From Shewanella algae (lineage in GTDB: Bacteria; Pseudomonadota; Gammaproteobacteria; Enterobacterales; Shewanellaceae): DNA of 64,000 nucleotides. Each line of letters starts with the position of its first letter. The stretch's first letter is position 1. The notes beneath the pieces are model-generated. The model had not been told where the DNA came from. It did not search any database and worked only from the letters and a program-made list of their open reading frames with translations. Where the stretch lies: NCBI RefSeq assembly GCF_009183365.2, contig NZ_CP068230.1, positions 1,331,001 to 1,395,000 on the forward strand, in the 5' to 3' direction. Shown piece after piece: positions 35,135 through 42,915 of this stretch. The position numbers and the translations under genes are program-made.

Positions 35135-36457
35135 ATGAACATGACAGTTGCTACCCCGGCTGACGCAGCCTCAAGAAGCAGTTTTCTGCCTATGACTATC
35201 GTAGGTGCGCTGTTTTTTATCTTTGGATTTGTGACCTGGTTGAATGGTTCATTGATCCCTTTTCTTCAAATCATCTGTGAGCTCAATGAGTTTCAAGCAC
35301 TGTTTGTCACCTTTGCCTTCTACATCGCCTATACCGTGATGGCGCTGCCCATGTCGTCGATCCTGCGTCGCACCGGCTATCGCAATGGCATGGCGGTGGG
35401 GCTGGGGATCATGGCAGTCGGCTCTGTGCTGTTTATTCCAGCCGCCTTCAGCGCCAACTTTTTAATGTTTCTGCTGGCGCTTTTTGTACTGGGAACCGGC
35501 CTGACCATTTTGCAGACGGCATCCAACCCCTATGTGGTGCATATTGGTCCGAAGGAGAGCGCCGCCATGCGGATCTCCATCATGGGGCTGATTAACAAGG
35601 GCGCCGGTGTGATAGTGCCTATTCTTTTTACCGCTTTGGTACTGGCTGATCTGGAAGGGTTCACCGCCGGGCATCTGGCTGCCATGGCCCCGGCCGAGCG
35701 AGAAGCCCAAATAAGCGAACTGTCTTCACGTCTGGTGATGCCCTATATCTATATGACGCTGGCGCTTGTGGTACTGATCGCACTGGTGAAGTTTTCTGCT
35801 TTGCCTGAAATCGCCTTCGAGGGAGAAGAGGGAGAGCACGCCGACAAGAGCGGTATAGTGCATTTCCCTCAGGTGATCCTAGGTGCCATAGCCATCTTTG
35901 CCTATGTGGGGGTTGAAGTGATTGCCGGCGATACCATAGGTCTCTATGGTGCCAGCCTCGACGTCAACAATTTCGCATCCCTGACCTCCTACACCATGGT
36001 GTTTATGGTTATCGGCTACCTCTTGGGGGTTAGCTGTATTCCACGTTTTATCAGCCAGGAAAAGGCTTTGCTCGCCTCGGCCTTGGCGGGTATTGCTTGC
36101 ATCTTTGGCATCATCTTCTCATCGGCCGAGAGCCATGCTATCTCGTCGCTGCTGTGGGGGTGGAGCGGTATTCCAACTATTCCGGATACAGTCACCTTCG
36201 TCGCCATGATGGGCTTGGCTCACGCTCTGGTTTGGCCCTCTGTGTGGCCGCTGGCGCTGGAAGGGCTGGGCAAGTACACGGCCCAGGGCTCGGCGCTGCT
36301 GATCATGGGTATTTCAGGTGGCGCCATACTGCCGCTGATATTCGGCAAGATTGCCCACTTCAGTGACAATGTGCAGTTGGGTTACTGGATAGGCTTGCCC
36401 TGTTATCTGTTTATCCTCTTCTATGCGCTGAAAGGCCATAAGATGCGCAGTTGGTAA
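35135..36457 (+). CDS. nagP: N-acetylglucosamine permease (MFS, sugar:H+ type)
   Basis: 440-aa inner-membrane transporter with about twelve segments; FucP/GluP (FGHS) branch of the major facilitator superfamily. Seen: LFFIFGFVTWLNGSLIPFLQ, GRR-like SILRRTGYRNGMAVGLG, and LGTGLTILQTASNPYVVHIG, the branch signature. NagP is the GlcNAc importer of Shewanella nag loci. It has its own degenerate NagR site and is separated from nagX by 212 bp, so it is likely a separate transcript. Confidence 0.94.
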   Translation: MNMTVATPADAASRSSFLPMTIVGALFFIFGFVTWLNGSLIPFLQIICELNEFQALFVTFAFYIAYTVMALPMSSILRRTGYRNGMAVGLGIMAVGSVLFIPAAFSANFLMFLLALFVLGTGLTILQTASNPYVVHIGPKESAAMRISIMGLINKGAGVIVPILFTALVLADLEGFTAGHLAAMAPAEREAQISELSSRLVMPYIYMTLALVVLIALVKFSALPEIAFEGEEGEHADKSGIVHFPQVILGAIAIFAYVGVEVIAGDTIGLYGASLDVNNFASLTSYTMVFMVIGYLLGVSCIPRFISQEKALLASALAGIACIFGIIFSSAESHAISSLLWGWSGIPTIPDTVTFVAMMGLAHALVWPSVWPLALEGLGKYTAQGSALLIMGISGGAILPLIFGKIAHFSDNVQLGYWIGLPCYLFILFYALKGHKMRSW

Positions 36458-36518
36458 CAGCGAGAGTTTAGCCCTCCTTGGTGACTTAACTGCTCATGGG
36501 CGGTAATAGCCGTTTGCT

Positions 36519-36644
36519 TCAATTTCCCGAGCCTTTTGGCTCGGGGATCTCGTCATAGCTGATGTCTCTGTCACGAACCCAAAACAGCTCTTGTGTCATA
36601 AAGAAGTCAATGACGGCTGCCTCAAACCCGAATGGCTTATTCAT
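36519..36644 (-). CDS. Possible 41-aa small protein or gene remnant
   Basis: A minus-strand frame reads MNKPFGFEAAVIDFF, then MTQELFWVRDRDISYDEIP, and ends EPKGSGN. The open frame extends 20 codons before the ATG without a stop. Composition looks protein-like but no Shine-Dalgarno is evident and the family is not recognised. It could be the surviving end of a larger gene next to the tRNAs. The CCCGAGCC/GGCTCGGG hairpin at 36526-36545 lies at its 3' end. Confidence 0.25.
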   Translation of the reverse strand: MNKPFGFEAAVIDFFMTQELFWVRDRDISYDEIPEPKGSGN

Positions 36645-36869
36645 CGCAGTTGAAAGGCTTTGACCACCATCAATATCGAGTTCGCGAAATGGGGATTGGG
36701 GTTAACCCGGTTACAGCTTGAGGTATTTTTTATATTCTGGCTTTTTATGCTTAAGCAAAGCAGCTTTAGGTTAAGCCACGAGTTAGCGTAAAGGGAGAGG
36801 GAAAGGACGGTCTGCCGAAGAAATCGGGTCAAACCATGGCTGAAGTCTGCGGGAATGATATAAACAAAC

Positions 36870-36890
36870 ACGCCACTCAGTGAGTGGCGT
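36870..36890 (-). terminator. Terminator of the tRNA-Phe/Thr transcript
   Basis: ACGCCACTCA / TGAGTGGCGT hairpin 14 bases beyond the tRNA-Thr CCA end; T-rich on both sides, stronger on the plus strand. Confidence 0.7.
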
Positions 36891-36903
36891 TTTTGCTGTT
36901 TCA

Positions 36904-36979
<76 letters not shown>

Positions 36980-36986
36980 TAAATTG

Positions 36987-37062
36987 TGGTGCCCGAACCC
37001 GGAATCGAACCAGGGACACGCGGATTTTCAATCCGCTGCTCTACCAACTGAGCTATTCGGGC
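36987..37062 (-). tRNA. tRNA-Phe (anticodon GAA)
   Basis: 76 bases with encoded CCA: acceptor GCCCGAA / TTCGGGC, anticodon loop TTGAAAA with GAA, T-loop GTTCGATTC. Transcribed first, followed by tRNA-Thr. Confidence 0.96.
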
Positions 37063-37130
37063 AACTGAACTGAGTGTCAGTCATCTACTTCGAACCGGGA
37101 GTTGAGGCCCGTGTCGTTCGGAGTGCGCGT

Positions 37131-37159
37131 ATAATATAGTTCTGAATTTTTTCCTGCAA
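37131..37159 (-). promoter_or_regulatory. Promoter of the tRNA-Phe/Thr operon
   Basis: On the minus strand: -35 TTGCAG, 17-bp spacer, -10 TATTAT, then the GC-rich discriminator ACGCGC expected of stringently controlled stable-RNA promoters. About 62 bases upstream of mature tRNA-Phe. Confidence 0.75.
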
Positions 37160-37438
37160 GTGCTTTTTCGGCATAAATCCTGTGTTCGCTCAGTTAATGC
37201 TCAGAATTGGTCTTTTTGAGCTGAAATCAAACTAATATCGCTTGAAAAGCCAGCAGGCCGCTTATTGCATCAAACTATCTTCGCCGCAATCTGCCGTGTT
37301 ACCCGCATCACTGTGGCTCTTTAAGCCCACCTTTTGTCCTACTTTCTAAAATTTCGAAAGAAATGGCCAATATTTAATGATTTTAGTTTTCATTTAGCCT
37401 CCATATGATGTGCTTAAGACATAGCTTAAGGATAGAAA
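37160..37438. other. Intergenic region before the cytochrome b561 gene
   Basis: AT-rich, with two CTTAAG hexamers (TGCTTAAGACATAGCTTAAG) just before the cytochrome b561 start. No gene seen. Confidence 0.5.
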
Positions 37439-37987
37439 ATGCTTGCCAACACTCGTCAGGGCTACGGCCTTGTCAGCATTTTGAGCCACTGGTTATCGGC
37501 CATTGCCGTGATAGGCCTGTTTGGGCTCGGCTACTGGATGGTTGATTTGACCTATTACAGTGCCTGGTATCAGAAGGGGCCGCATCTGCACAAGAGTATC
37601 GGCATTTTGTTGTTGGCGCTTACCCTGGTCAGATTGTTGTGGAAACTGCTGAGCCCGTCGCCACAGGCGATACCGGACAAGCCTTTACTGCAGAAGGCGG
37701 CCCGTTTGACGCATTGGGGACTCTACCTGTTGCTGCTGCTGATTATGTTGAGCGGCATATTGATCTCCACCGCTGATGGCCGGGGTATCGCGGTATTTGA
37801 CTGGTTTGAGCTGCCGGGTGTCGGTGAGCTGTTTAACAATCAGGCCGATATCGCCGGGGCGATACATAAATACGCCGCCTATAGCTTGATAGCCCTGATG
37901 GTGCTGCATGCCTTGGCGGCGCTGAAACATCATTTTATCGATAAAGATCAGACACTCGTCAGGATGATTAAACTCAAGAGAGGATAG
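37439..37987 (+). CDS. yceJ: Cytochrome b561 family protein
   Basis: 182-aa four-helix membrane cytochrome b. Helix-borne histidines that would ligate two haems are in ILSHWLSAIAVIG, KGPHLHKSIGILLL, LTHWGLYLLLLLIM and GAIHKYAAYSLIALMVLHAL. Family members move electrons between quinol and periplasmic partners. Four bases separate it from yceI, and the pair yceJ-yceI is common, suggesting joint work on an isoprenoid-linked envelope function. The Shine-Dalgarno AGGATAG precedes ATG 37439. Confidence 0.9.
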   Translation: MLANTRQGYGLVSILSHWLSAIAVIGLFGLGYWMVDLTYYSAWYQKGPHLHKSIGILLLALTLVRLLWKLLSPSPQAIPDKPLLQKAARLTHWGLYLLLLLIMLSGILISTADGRGIAVFDWFELPGVGELFNNQADIAGAIHKYAAYSLIALMVLHALAALKHHFIDKDQTLVRMIKLKRG

Positions 37988-37991
37988 CAAA

Positions 37992-38567
37992 ATGAAAAAG
38001 ACCCTGTTTGCCGGTTTGCTTGGCAGCGCCCTGTTATTGCCTTGCGCCGTGAATGCCGCCGACTATGTGATTGATACCCAGGGCGCCCATGCCTCTATCA
38101 ACTTTAGAGTCAACCATCTTGGCTACAGCTTTGTGGTCGGGCGTTTTAACGAATTTGAAGGCAGCTTCAGTTTTGACAAGGCCAACCCGGCTGATGCCAA
38201 GGTGAATGTGACCATCAACACCCAAAGCCTGGATTCAAACCATGCCGAGCGGGACAAGCACCTACGTTCAGCCGACTTCATCAATGCCGGCAAGTATCCC
38301 AAGGCCAGCTTCAAGTCCACCAAGGTGGAGGACAAAGGGAATGGCGAATTGGCGATCACCGGTGACTTTACCCTCAATGGGGTCACCAAGCCGCTGACCA
38401 TAGATGCCAAGGCTATCGGTGAAGGGCAGGACCCTTGGGGCGGGTATCGCGCCGGGTTTATCGGCTCTACCGAGTTTGCCCTCAAGGATTACAAGATTAC
38501 TACCGATCTGGGCCCGGCTTCCACTCACGTCAAACTCGACCTGGTTGTTGAAGGGGTTAAGCAGTAA
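37992..38567 (+). CDS. yceI: YceI-family periplasmic protein
   Basis: 191 aa with a Sec signal peptide (MKKTLFAGLLGSALLLPCAVNAA, cut after NAA or NAAD). The lipocalin-like YceI fold is shown by YVIDTQGAHASINFRVNHLG, SFVVGRFNEFEGSF, DKHLRSADFINAGKYPKASF and GDFTLNGVTKPLTI. The family binds isoprenoid-type lipids in a hydrophobic pocket. It follows yceJ by four bases with AGAGG before the ATG. Confidence 0.93.
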   Translation: MKKTLFAGLLGSALLLPCAVNAADYVIDTQGAHASINFRVNHLGYSFVVGRFNEFEGSFSFDKANPADAKVNVTINTQSLDSNHAERDKHLRSADFINAGKYPKASFKSTKVEDKGNGELAITGDFTLNGVTKPLTIDAKAIGEGQDPWGGYRAGFIGSTEFALKDYKITTDLGPASTHVKLDLVVEGVKQ

Positions 38568-38587
38568 CCCACAATAGTTTTTACAGA

Positions 38588-38610
38588 AGGCGCCGTCGGC
38601 GCCTTTTTCT
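38588..38610 (+). terminator. Terminator of yceJ-yceI
   Basis: AGGCGCC / GGCGCCT stem with GTC loop, followed by TTTTCTTTTT. Confidence 0.88.
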
Positions 38611-38731
38611 TTTTGGCCTGTAAACTGACAGCGAAAGTCACCGAAAGTCAGCGCCGATATGGCACAATGAGCGCCAATACAAACAATAGAGCCCGGGTAC
38701 TTGGGCCGCCGCATCGTTGTGAGCTGACACC

Positions 38732-39067
38732 ATGTTGAATATCGAAACCCTTGAGCAGCTTAAACAACTGCTCGAAAGCCAACCCGCGGTATTACTGCTG
38801 TTCGGCGGCGAGCATTGCGGCGTGTGTCAGGCGTTGAAGCCCAGAATAAGCGCCATGTTGACCGACGAGTATCCACTATTGCAGGCGGCCTATATCGATT
38901 GTCAGGGCCCTGGCCAGCAGCTATCCGCCCAGATGAGTATCTTCAGTCTGCCCGTGGTGCAGGTCTATTTTGACGGCGAAAAGTTTGCCGAGTTGCAGCG
39001 AGTATTTTCTCTGGCGGATCTGCGAGAGGCAATCGACAGGCCCTATCGGCTCAGTTTTGAGTCTTAG
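38732..39067 (+). CDS. Thioredoxin-like protein
   Basis: 111 aa, cytoplasmic by lack of a signal. The active site is CGVC in LLFGGEHCGVCQALKPRI, and the cis-proline region is IFSLPVVQVYFDGE. CGVC instead of CGPC suggests a different redox potential or partner from housekeeping thioredoxin. It stands alone between the yceI terminator and MITE copy 2. The partner is unknown. Confidence 0.85.
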   Translation: MLNIETLEQLKQLLESQPAVLLLFGGEHCGVCQALKPRISAMLTDEYPLLQAAYIDCQGPGQQLSAQMSIFSLPVVQVYFDGEKFAELQRVFSLADLREAIDRPYRLSFES

Positions 39068-39111
39068 GGAAAATAATCGACAGGGCTTTCTGTTATTGAG
39101 TTCGGAGCTAA

Positions 39112-39374
39112 GGAAGGTGTGAATAAGTCCTCGTGGCACTCTGGCTTGCACAGCAATTGGCGTTCAAGGCATCTGACTGAAGGCATGCCGGGGCCTGTCA
39201 AAGTCGGATAACGCAGAGAGCCGGTTGCTGTGAAAGCCCCAAAGGGCGTGGCTTACAGGCCTGTCTGCTGTGTTGTGCTTCTTGTAAAGGACTAAGCCAT
39301 TTGCGGCGAACCACGCCTTGCATCCAGGCCAGTAAGCCGACGCAGAGCACACATGGGACTTGTTCGCACCTTCC
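39112..39374 (+). mobile_element. IS5-type MITE, copy 2 (263 bp)
   Basis: Same orientation and nearly the same sequence as copy 1, flanked by CTAA (39108-39111 and 39375-39378), a YTAR-type target. Its right edge is directly followed by CTAAAGGAG, the Shine-Dalgarno of the next gene, so it splits that gene's promoter region from its ribosome-binding site. Confidence 0.9.
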
Positions 39375-39390
39375 CTAAAGGAGTAGTTAG

Positions 39391-39933
39391 ATGAAAAATA
39401 GGGTGTATATGGCCCAGAGTCTGGATGGTTTTATTGCCGGACCCAATGGTGAGCTTGATTGGTTGGCGGCAATAGATAACCCGGAGGGCAGCGATCTGGG
39501 ATTTGCCGAGTTTATGGCTTCGGTCGATGCTCTGCTAATGGGGCGCAACACTTTTGAAGTGGTGGCCGCCTTCGATGCCTGGCCCTACGATAAACCTGTA
39601 TTTGTTGCCAGCAATAGTCTCAAGCAATTACCGGAGGGTTTTGCCGGCAAAGCCGAGTTAATTTGCGGCTCGGCAACTGAAATGCTCAGCGCCTTGCATG
39701 CAAAGGGGTACCACAACATCTATCTCGATGGCGGCGCTCTTATTCGCTCCTTTATTGCCGCCGCTCTGGTCGATGAGCTGACCATTACCACAGTGCCTGT
39801 GTTGCTGGGAGGCGGGATCCGGCTATTTGATACCTTGCCTGGTTCTGTGAACTTGAAGCTGGTGTCATCACAGCTGCTGCTGGGGCAATTGGTAAAGAAT
39901 CGTTATCAGTTTCAAAGGGAGACACAGGCATGA
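39391..39933 (+). CDS. Dihydrofolate reductase-like (RibD C-terminal) protein
   Basis: 180-aa NADPH-binding RibD_C/DHFR-like fold: RVYMAQSLDGFIAGPNGELDW, LLMGRNTFEV, YLDGGALIRSFIAAALVDEL and TVPVLLGGGIRLF. It is not FolA; small stand-alone RibD-C proteins mostly lack an assigned reaction. AGGAG sits just upstream of ATG 39391, immediately after the MITE target duplication. It overlaps the following kinase gene by four bases (ATGA). Confidence 0.85.
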   Translation: MKNRVYMAQSLDGFIAGPNGELDWLAAIDNPEGSDLGFAEFMASVDALLMGRNTFEVVAAFDAWPYDKPVFVASNSLKQLPEGFAGKAELICGSATEMLSALHAKGYHNIYLDGGALIRSFIAAALVDELTITTVPVLLGGGIRLFDTLPGSVNLKLVSSQLLLGQLVKNRYQFQRETQA

Positions 39934-40421
39934 ATCAAGTGGGTACCTTAATCTTTTTCTGCGGCAAGATGGGCGCGGGCAAGTCGACTCTATCGCAAGA
40001 GTTGGCTTCAGAGCGGCGCGCCGTCTGTATCAGTGAAGATCAGTGGCTTGCCGCTCTTTTCCCGCAAGAGATCCAAAACTTTGGCGACTATCTCAAGTTT
40101 TCGGCCCGGCTCAAACTTGTTATGAGCGCACATATTCAGGCCTTACTCGGTTGCGGTGTCGATGTGGTGCTGGACTTCCCGGCCAATACCGCAGTGCAGC
40201 GTCATGGGTTCAAGGCCCTGGCCGAGGCGGCCGGAGCGCAGCATCTGCTGGTCTATTTAGAGGCAGATGATGAGTTGTGTCTCGAGCGTCTGGCACTCAG
40301 AAGAGTTCAATGCCCGGAGCGGGCAGCCTTCGACAATGAAACCGTCTTTCGGCAGGTTAGTGCCTATTTTGAGGCGCCAACGGCCGAGGAAGCGCTATCG
40401 ATAGAGGTACGCCCGGCCTGA
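39930..40421 (+). CDS. P-loop kinase-like ATPase
   Basis: 163 aa. Walker A GKMGAGKSTLSQEL, a VVLDFPANT Walker-B-like strand, and a lid-type segment ERLALRRVQCPERAAFDNET resembling AAA_33/zeta-type small-molecule kinases. Substrate not recognised. It is coupled by overlap to the RibD-C gene. Many chromosomal AAA_33 proteins are not toxins, and no antitoxin-like gene is beside it, so a zeta-toxin role is unlikely. Confidence 0.75.
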   Translation: MNQVGTLIFFCGKMGAGKSTLSQELASERRAVCISEDQWLAALFPQEIQNFGDYLKFSARLKLVMSAHIQALLGCGVDVVLDFPANTAVQRHGFKALAEAAGAQHLLVYLEADDELCLERLALRRVQCPERAAFDNETVFRQVSAYFEAPTAEEALSIEVRPA

Positions 40422-40504
40422 AAACAGCTGACATGGCGTTCGCTATTTGGCTGTGGCGGACCAAGATTATTTGTGCCAATATGCGCCAGCCTGTTTGCTG
40501 CTCT

Positions 40505-40533
40505 TTGGCAGAGTTCAAACATGGCGCTATAGT
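40505..40533 (+). promoter_or_regulatory. Promoter of the CmlA/FloR-like exporter
   Basis: TTGGCA, 17-bp spacer, TATAGT. Start of transcription is expected near 40540, about 33 bases before the leader-peptide ATG. Confidence 0.65.
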
Positions 40534-40572
40534 CATGCGGGCGCGAAGGCGCCGCAAAATAGAGGTTAGATT

Positions 40573-40614
40573 ATGAAGAGAGCAGTGAAGGCAGTCCAAT
40601 TATCGCTTGAATAG
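40573..40614 (+). CDS. Leader peptide of a candidate translational attenuator
   Basis: 13 codons, MKRAVKAVQLSLE, with a good Shine-Dalgarno (AGAGG seven bases before the ATG). Codons 8-11 form the left arm of the hairpin whose right arm covers the exporter's own Shine-Dalgarno. Ala7 would be the penultimate residue when codon 8 is in the P site; chloramphenicol is known to arrest ribosomes preferentially with Ala, Ser or Thr there. A peptide of this size with such placement is typical of the leaders of cmlA, cat and erm genes, though the sequence differs from the known CmlA leader. Confidence 0.7.
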   Translation: MKRAVKAVQLSLE

Positions 40615-40634
40615 ATTCTTAGCAATAATTGGAC
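40594..40634 (+). promoter_or_regulatory. Attenuator hairpin sequestering the exporter RBS
   Basis: GTCCAATTAT (40594-40603) pairs perfectly with ATAATTGGAC (40625-40634); GCT/AGC extends the stem beyond one mismatch. The right arm includes the only Shine-Dalgarno-like GGA (40631-40633), seven bases before the exporter ATG. There is no T-run, so it is not an intrinsic terminator. Confidence 0.75.
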
Positions 40635-40640
40635 GCAAAA

Positions 40641-41831
40641 ATGAATAGAAACAATATCTGGAATTACTCATTCTTATACTCTTTGGTACTTCTGGTACCT
40701 TTCGATCTGCTTGCTTCACTGGGGATGGACTTATACCTTCCGGCAGTGAATGACATCGGCACAAGTTTCAAGGTAGGAAGGGAGCAGGTTCAGCTGACGC
40801 TGACCATGTATATGGCACTCCTAGGCCTTGGGCAATTGCTGTTTGGCCCCCTCTCGGACAAGTTTGGCAGAAGGCCGATAGTCGTTATTGGCGCTGTCTT
40901 GTACTCATTGTCCAGCCTGGCTATTCCCTTAAGTCCGAACTTCGATTACTTCCTGGGACTGAGATTGTTACAGTCGCTGAGCGCGTCTGCACTATTGGTT
41001 GCGGCGTTTGCCACGGTCAGAGATGTATTTGCCGAAAGGGAAGAAGGCGTAGTCGTTTATGCCATCATGGGTTCAGTGTTGGCTTGTGTACCGGCAGTGG
41101 CTCCGTTTCTGGGCGCCTTGATAGAAAAGCAGTGGCATTGGCAGGGCATATTTTACTTCCTGGGAATATTTGCTGCCGTGGTTGCCGTGCACACAGTGTT
41201 TAAATGGCCAGAAACCCGGCCGGCCAAAACCCAGCCGTTTCGTTTCAATAGCTTGTTCACCATCCTGGGATCCAAGACTTTTATCGGTTATACCTTGGCT
41301 TATGCAACGGCAATGGGAACCTTCTTCGCCTACTTTTCCACCTCGCCCTCGGTGCTGATGGATACCTTGAGCCTGAGTAAAGTCGAGTTCAGCCTCTGGT
41401 TCGGCTCGGTGGCGATTGTGATGATACTGACCACCAGGTTCGTCAAGCCTTTGGTTAGGCGTTGGGGAATCAGCGGCACAGTGTTTCGAGGGCTGGCGGG
41501 GCTATTTGTCAGTGGGCTTATCCTCTATCTGTGCGAGTGGCTCTTTGGCGTTACCCTGCTGGGCTTTATGCTTCCCATGTACCTGATTGGAGTCAATATT
41601 GCCTTGACTTGTGCAGTCTCGGCCAACGGTGCTCTGCACGCCTTCTCCGCTTCGGCGGGTTTGGCAACGGCGCTCTATTATGCGCTGGAAAGCCTGTACT
41701 TAAGCCTTATGGTCAGTGTGCTGATAAAGCTGATCCCGCCCGGGACCTCGGCCACCATAGCCGTGTATATCTTTATCTCTTCCCTGTTGGCTGCGGGCTT
41801 TATCCTGCTGGGGCGGCGGCAGAGTAAATAG
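40641..41831 (+). CDS. MFS exporter of the CmlA/FloR (phenicol efflux) group
   Basis: 396-aa, twelve-segment inner-membrane drug:H+ antiporter of the Bcr/CflA branch. Signatures shared with CmlA and FloR: LLVPFDLLASLGMDLYLPAV, QLTLTMYMALLGLGQLLFGP, LSDKFGRRPIV (motif A), AFATVRDVFAEREEGVVVY and FAYFSTSPSVLM. Such proteins export chloramphenicol and, for FloR, florfenicol; whether this one confers resistance cannot be told from sequence. ATG 40641 is chosen over an in-frame TTG at 40629, which lies in the hairpin. The upstream leader and hairpin suggest drug-inducible translation. It looks chromosomal: no integron, transposase or cassette end is beside it. Confidence 0.88.
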   Translation: MNRNNIWNYSFLYSLVLLVPFDLLASLGMDLYLPAVNDIGTSFKVGREQVQLTLTMYMALLGLGQLLFGPLSDKFGRRPIVVIGAVLYSLSSLAIPLSPNFDYFLGLRLLQSLSASALLVAAFATVRDVFAEREEGVVVYAIMGSVLACVPAVAPFLGALIEKQWHWQGIFYFLGIFAAVVAVHTVFKWPETRPAKTQPFRFNSLFTILGSKTFIGYTLAYATAMGTFFAYFSTSPSVLMDTLSLSKVEFSLWFGSVAIVMILTTRFVKPLVRRWGISGTVFRGLAGLFVSGLILYLCEWLFGVTLLGFMLPMYLIGVNIALTCAVSANGALHAFSASAGLATALYYALESLYLSLMVSVLIKLIPPGTSATIAVYIFISSLLAAGFILLGRRQSK

Positions 41832-41847
41832 CTTCTTATAAGCTTGC

Positions 41848-41880
41848 AGGCCACACTTGAGCTTGTTCAGGTGTGGCCTT
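41848..41880. terminator. Hairpin between convergent exporter and DUF2955 genes
   Basis: AGGCCACAC / GTGTGGCCT stem with a 14-base loop; only a short T-run follows, so termination strength is uncertain. Confidence 0.55.
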
Positions 41881-41919
41881 CGCTGCTGATAGGGCACTTA
41901 TTTGAGGAGGCTATTGTGG

Positions 41920-42915
41920 TTAATGGGTGTTTTTCGGCTCACTCTTGAGTAAGTTTATGGTCAGAACCCCAATTGAGATTGCGGCAACAATGGATGCCAG
42001 TCTAACCATTTGAGAAGAGAGCGATAATACACTTGGATTATTGACTATTTGATAAGTCAATACGATAAAGTTGGTAAACAGTAACTGGTAGATAGTCAGG
42101 TGGGTTTTACGGCGTATTGCGAAACAGGCTAATTGTAATCCAGAAAAAATAGTTACCCCTATGATCACGAAAGTTGGTGCATTTACAGAGGTTAACAGCA
42201 TGCATGGTATGGTAAATAGTATGCCGACAGAAGTTGTGATAAGTCTATGGTAGCCAAACGTGTGGCTGTCTTTGGTAATAGGCGATTTTATCATGCTGCC
42301 AAAAGTTATGGCTATCAACAAGGCTTGTGAGCTGCCAGCCCAGATTAATGCATAAAGCACAATGCTTGTAGCGGTTGCTTTAAAGACGATTTTCCCCATG
42401 TTTTTATCAGCACCTTCAATGCTGGCTTCATCGGGCGGGATATTTGTCTCGTCACCAGGAAATAGCCAAAAACCAAGGTAGGTTGCCAACACCGCAATGA
42501 TAAAGCTTTCGAACAATGTCAATGGTAAGGCGCTTAATGGTATGGACATCTGTTGCTTCATTACCACCATGAAAATGACGATAACTAAAGTTAAATTGGC
42601 AATAATATCTTTGGGATCTTGATGACCACGGTAATAGCTCAGAAACATCAGTGACCAAGTAAACAGTAAAAATCCAGTGGGCGTACCTATCAACAGATTT
42701 CCCAGTGTTACTATGCCAAAACTGATAAACAGGAGTACTACCAGTAGCTTTAATAGCACCTTAAGCTGTGGCCTGGATGGCATCAGGGTAAAAAATATCA
42801 CTACAAATACAGGGGCGATAACAGGTATGGCGGCGCCTGAATATATGAGATAGAACAGGAGCAGCACTGGCGTGAAAACCAGCCTGATGACTGAATTTGC
42901 TGCACTATGAAACAT
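41920..42915 (-). CDS. DUF2955/FUSC-like membrane protein of an efflux pair
   Basis: 331 aa with about ten hydrophobic segments in two groups separated by a polar loop (GDETNIPPDEASIEGADKN). DUF2955 proteins resemble aromatic-acid exporter/fusaric-acid-resistance membrane subunits and nearly always pair with an HlyD/EmrA-type adaptor, as here. It starts inside the last codons of the adaptor gene (11-base overlap). The substrate is unknown. Base composition of this gene and its partner is clearly AT-richer than the flanking genes, which may mean later acquisition. Confidence 0.8.
   Translation of the reverse strand: MFHSAANSVIRLVFTPVLLLFYLIYSGAAIPVIAPVFVVIFFTLMPSRPQLKVLLKLLVVLLFISFGIVTLGNLLIGTPTGFLLFTWSLMFLSYYRGHQDPKDIIANLTLVIVIFMVVMKQQMSIPLSALPLTLFESFIIAVLATYLGFWLFPGDETNIPPDEASIEGADKNMGKIVFKATATSIVLYALIWAGSSQALLIAITFGSMIKSPITKDSHTFGYHRLITTSVGILFTIPCMLLTSVNAPTFVIIGVTIFSGLQLACFAIRRKTHLTIYQLLFTNFIVLTYQIVNNPSVLSLSSQMVRLASIVAAISIGVLTINLLKSEPKNTH

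Noticed and set aside
39930..40421. Zeta-type toxin of a toxin-antitoxin pair
   Set aside because: There is no antitoxin-like partner; the overlapping neighbour is a RibD-C protein.
40594..40634. Intrinsic terminator before the CmlA/FloR-like gene
   Set aside because: The stem is AT-rich and not followed by a T-run; its position over the Shine-Dalgarno fits translational control better.
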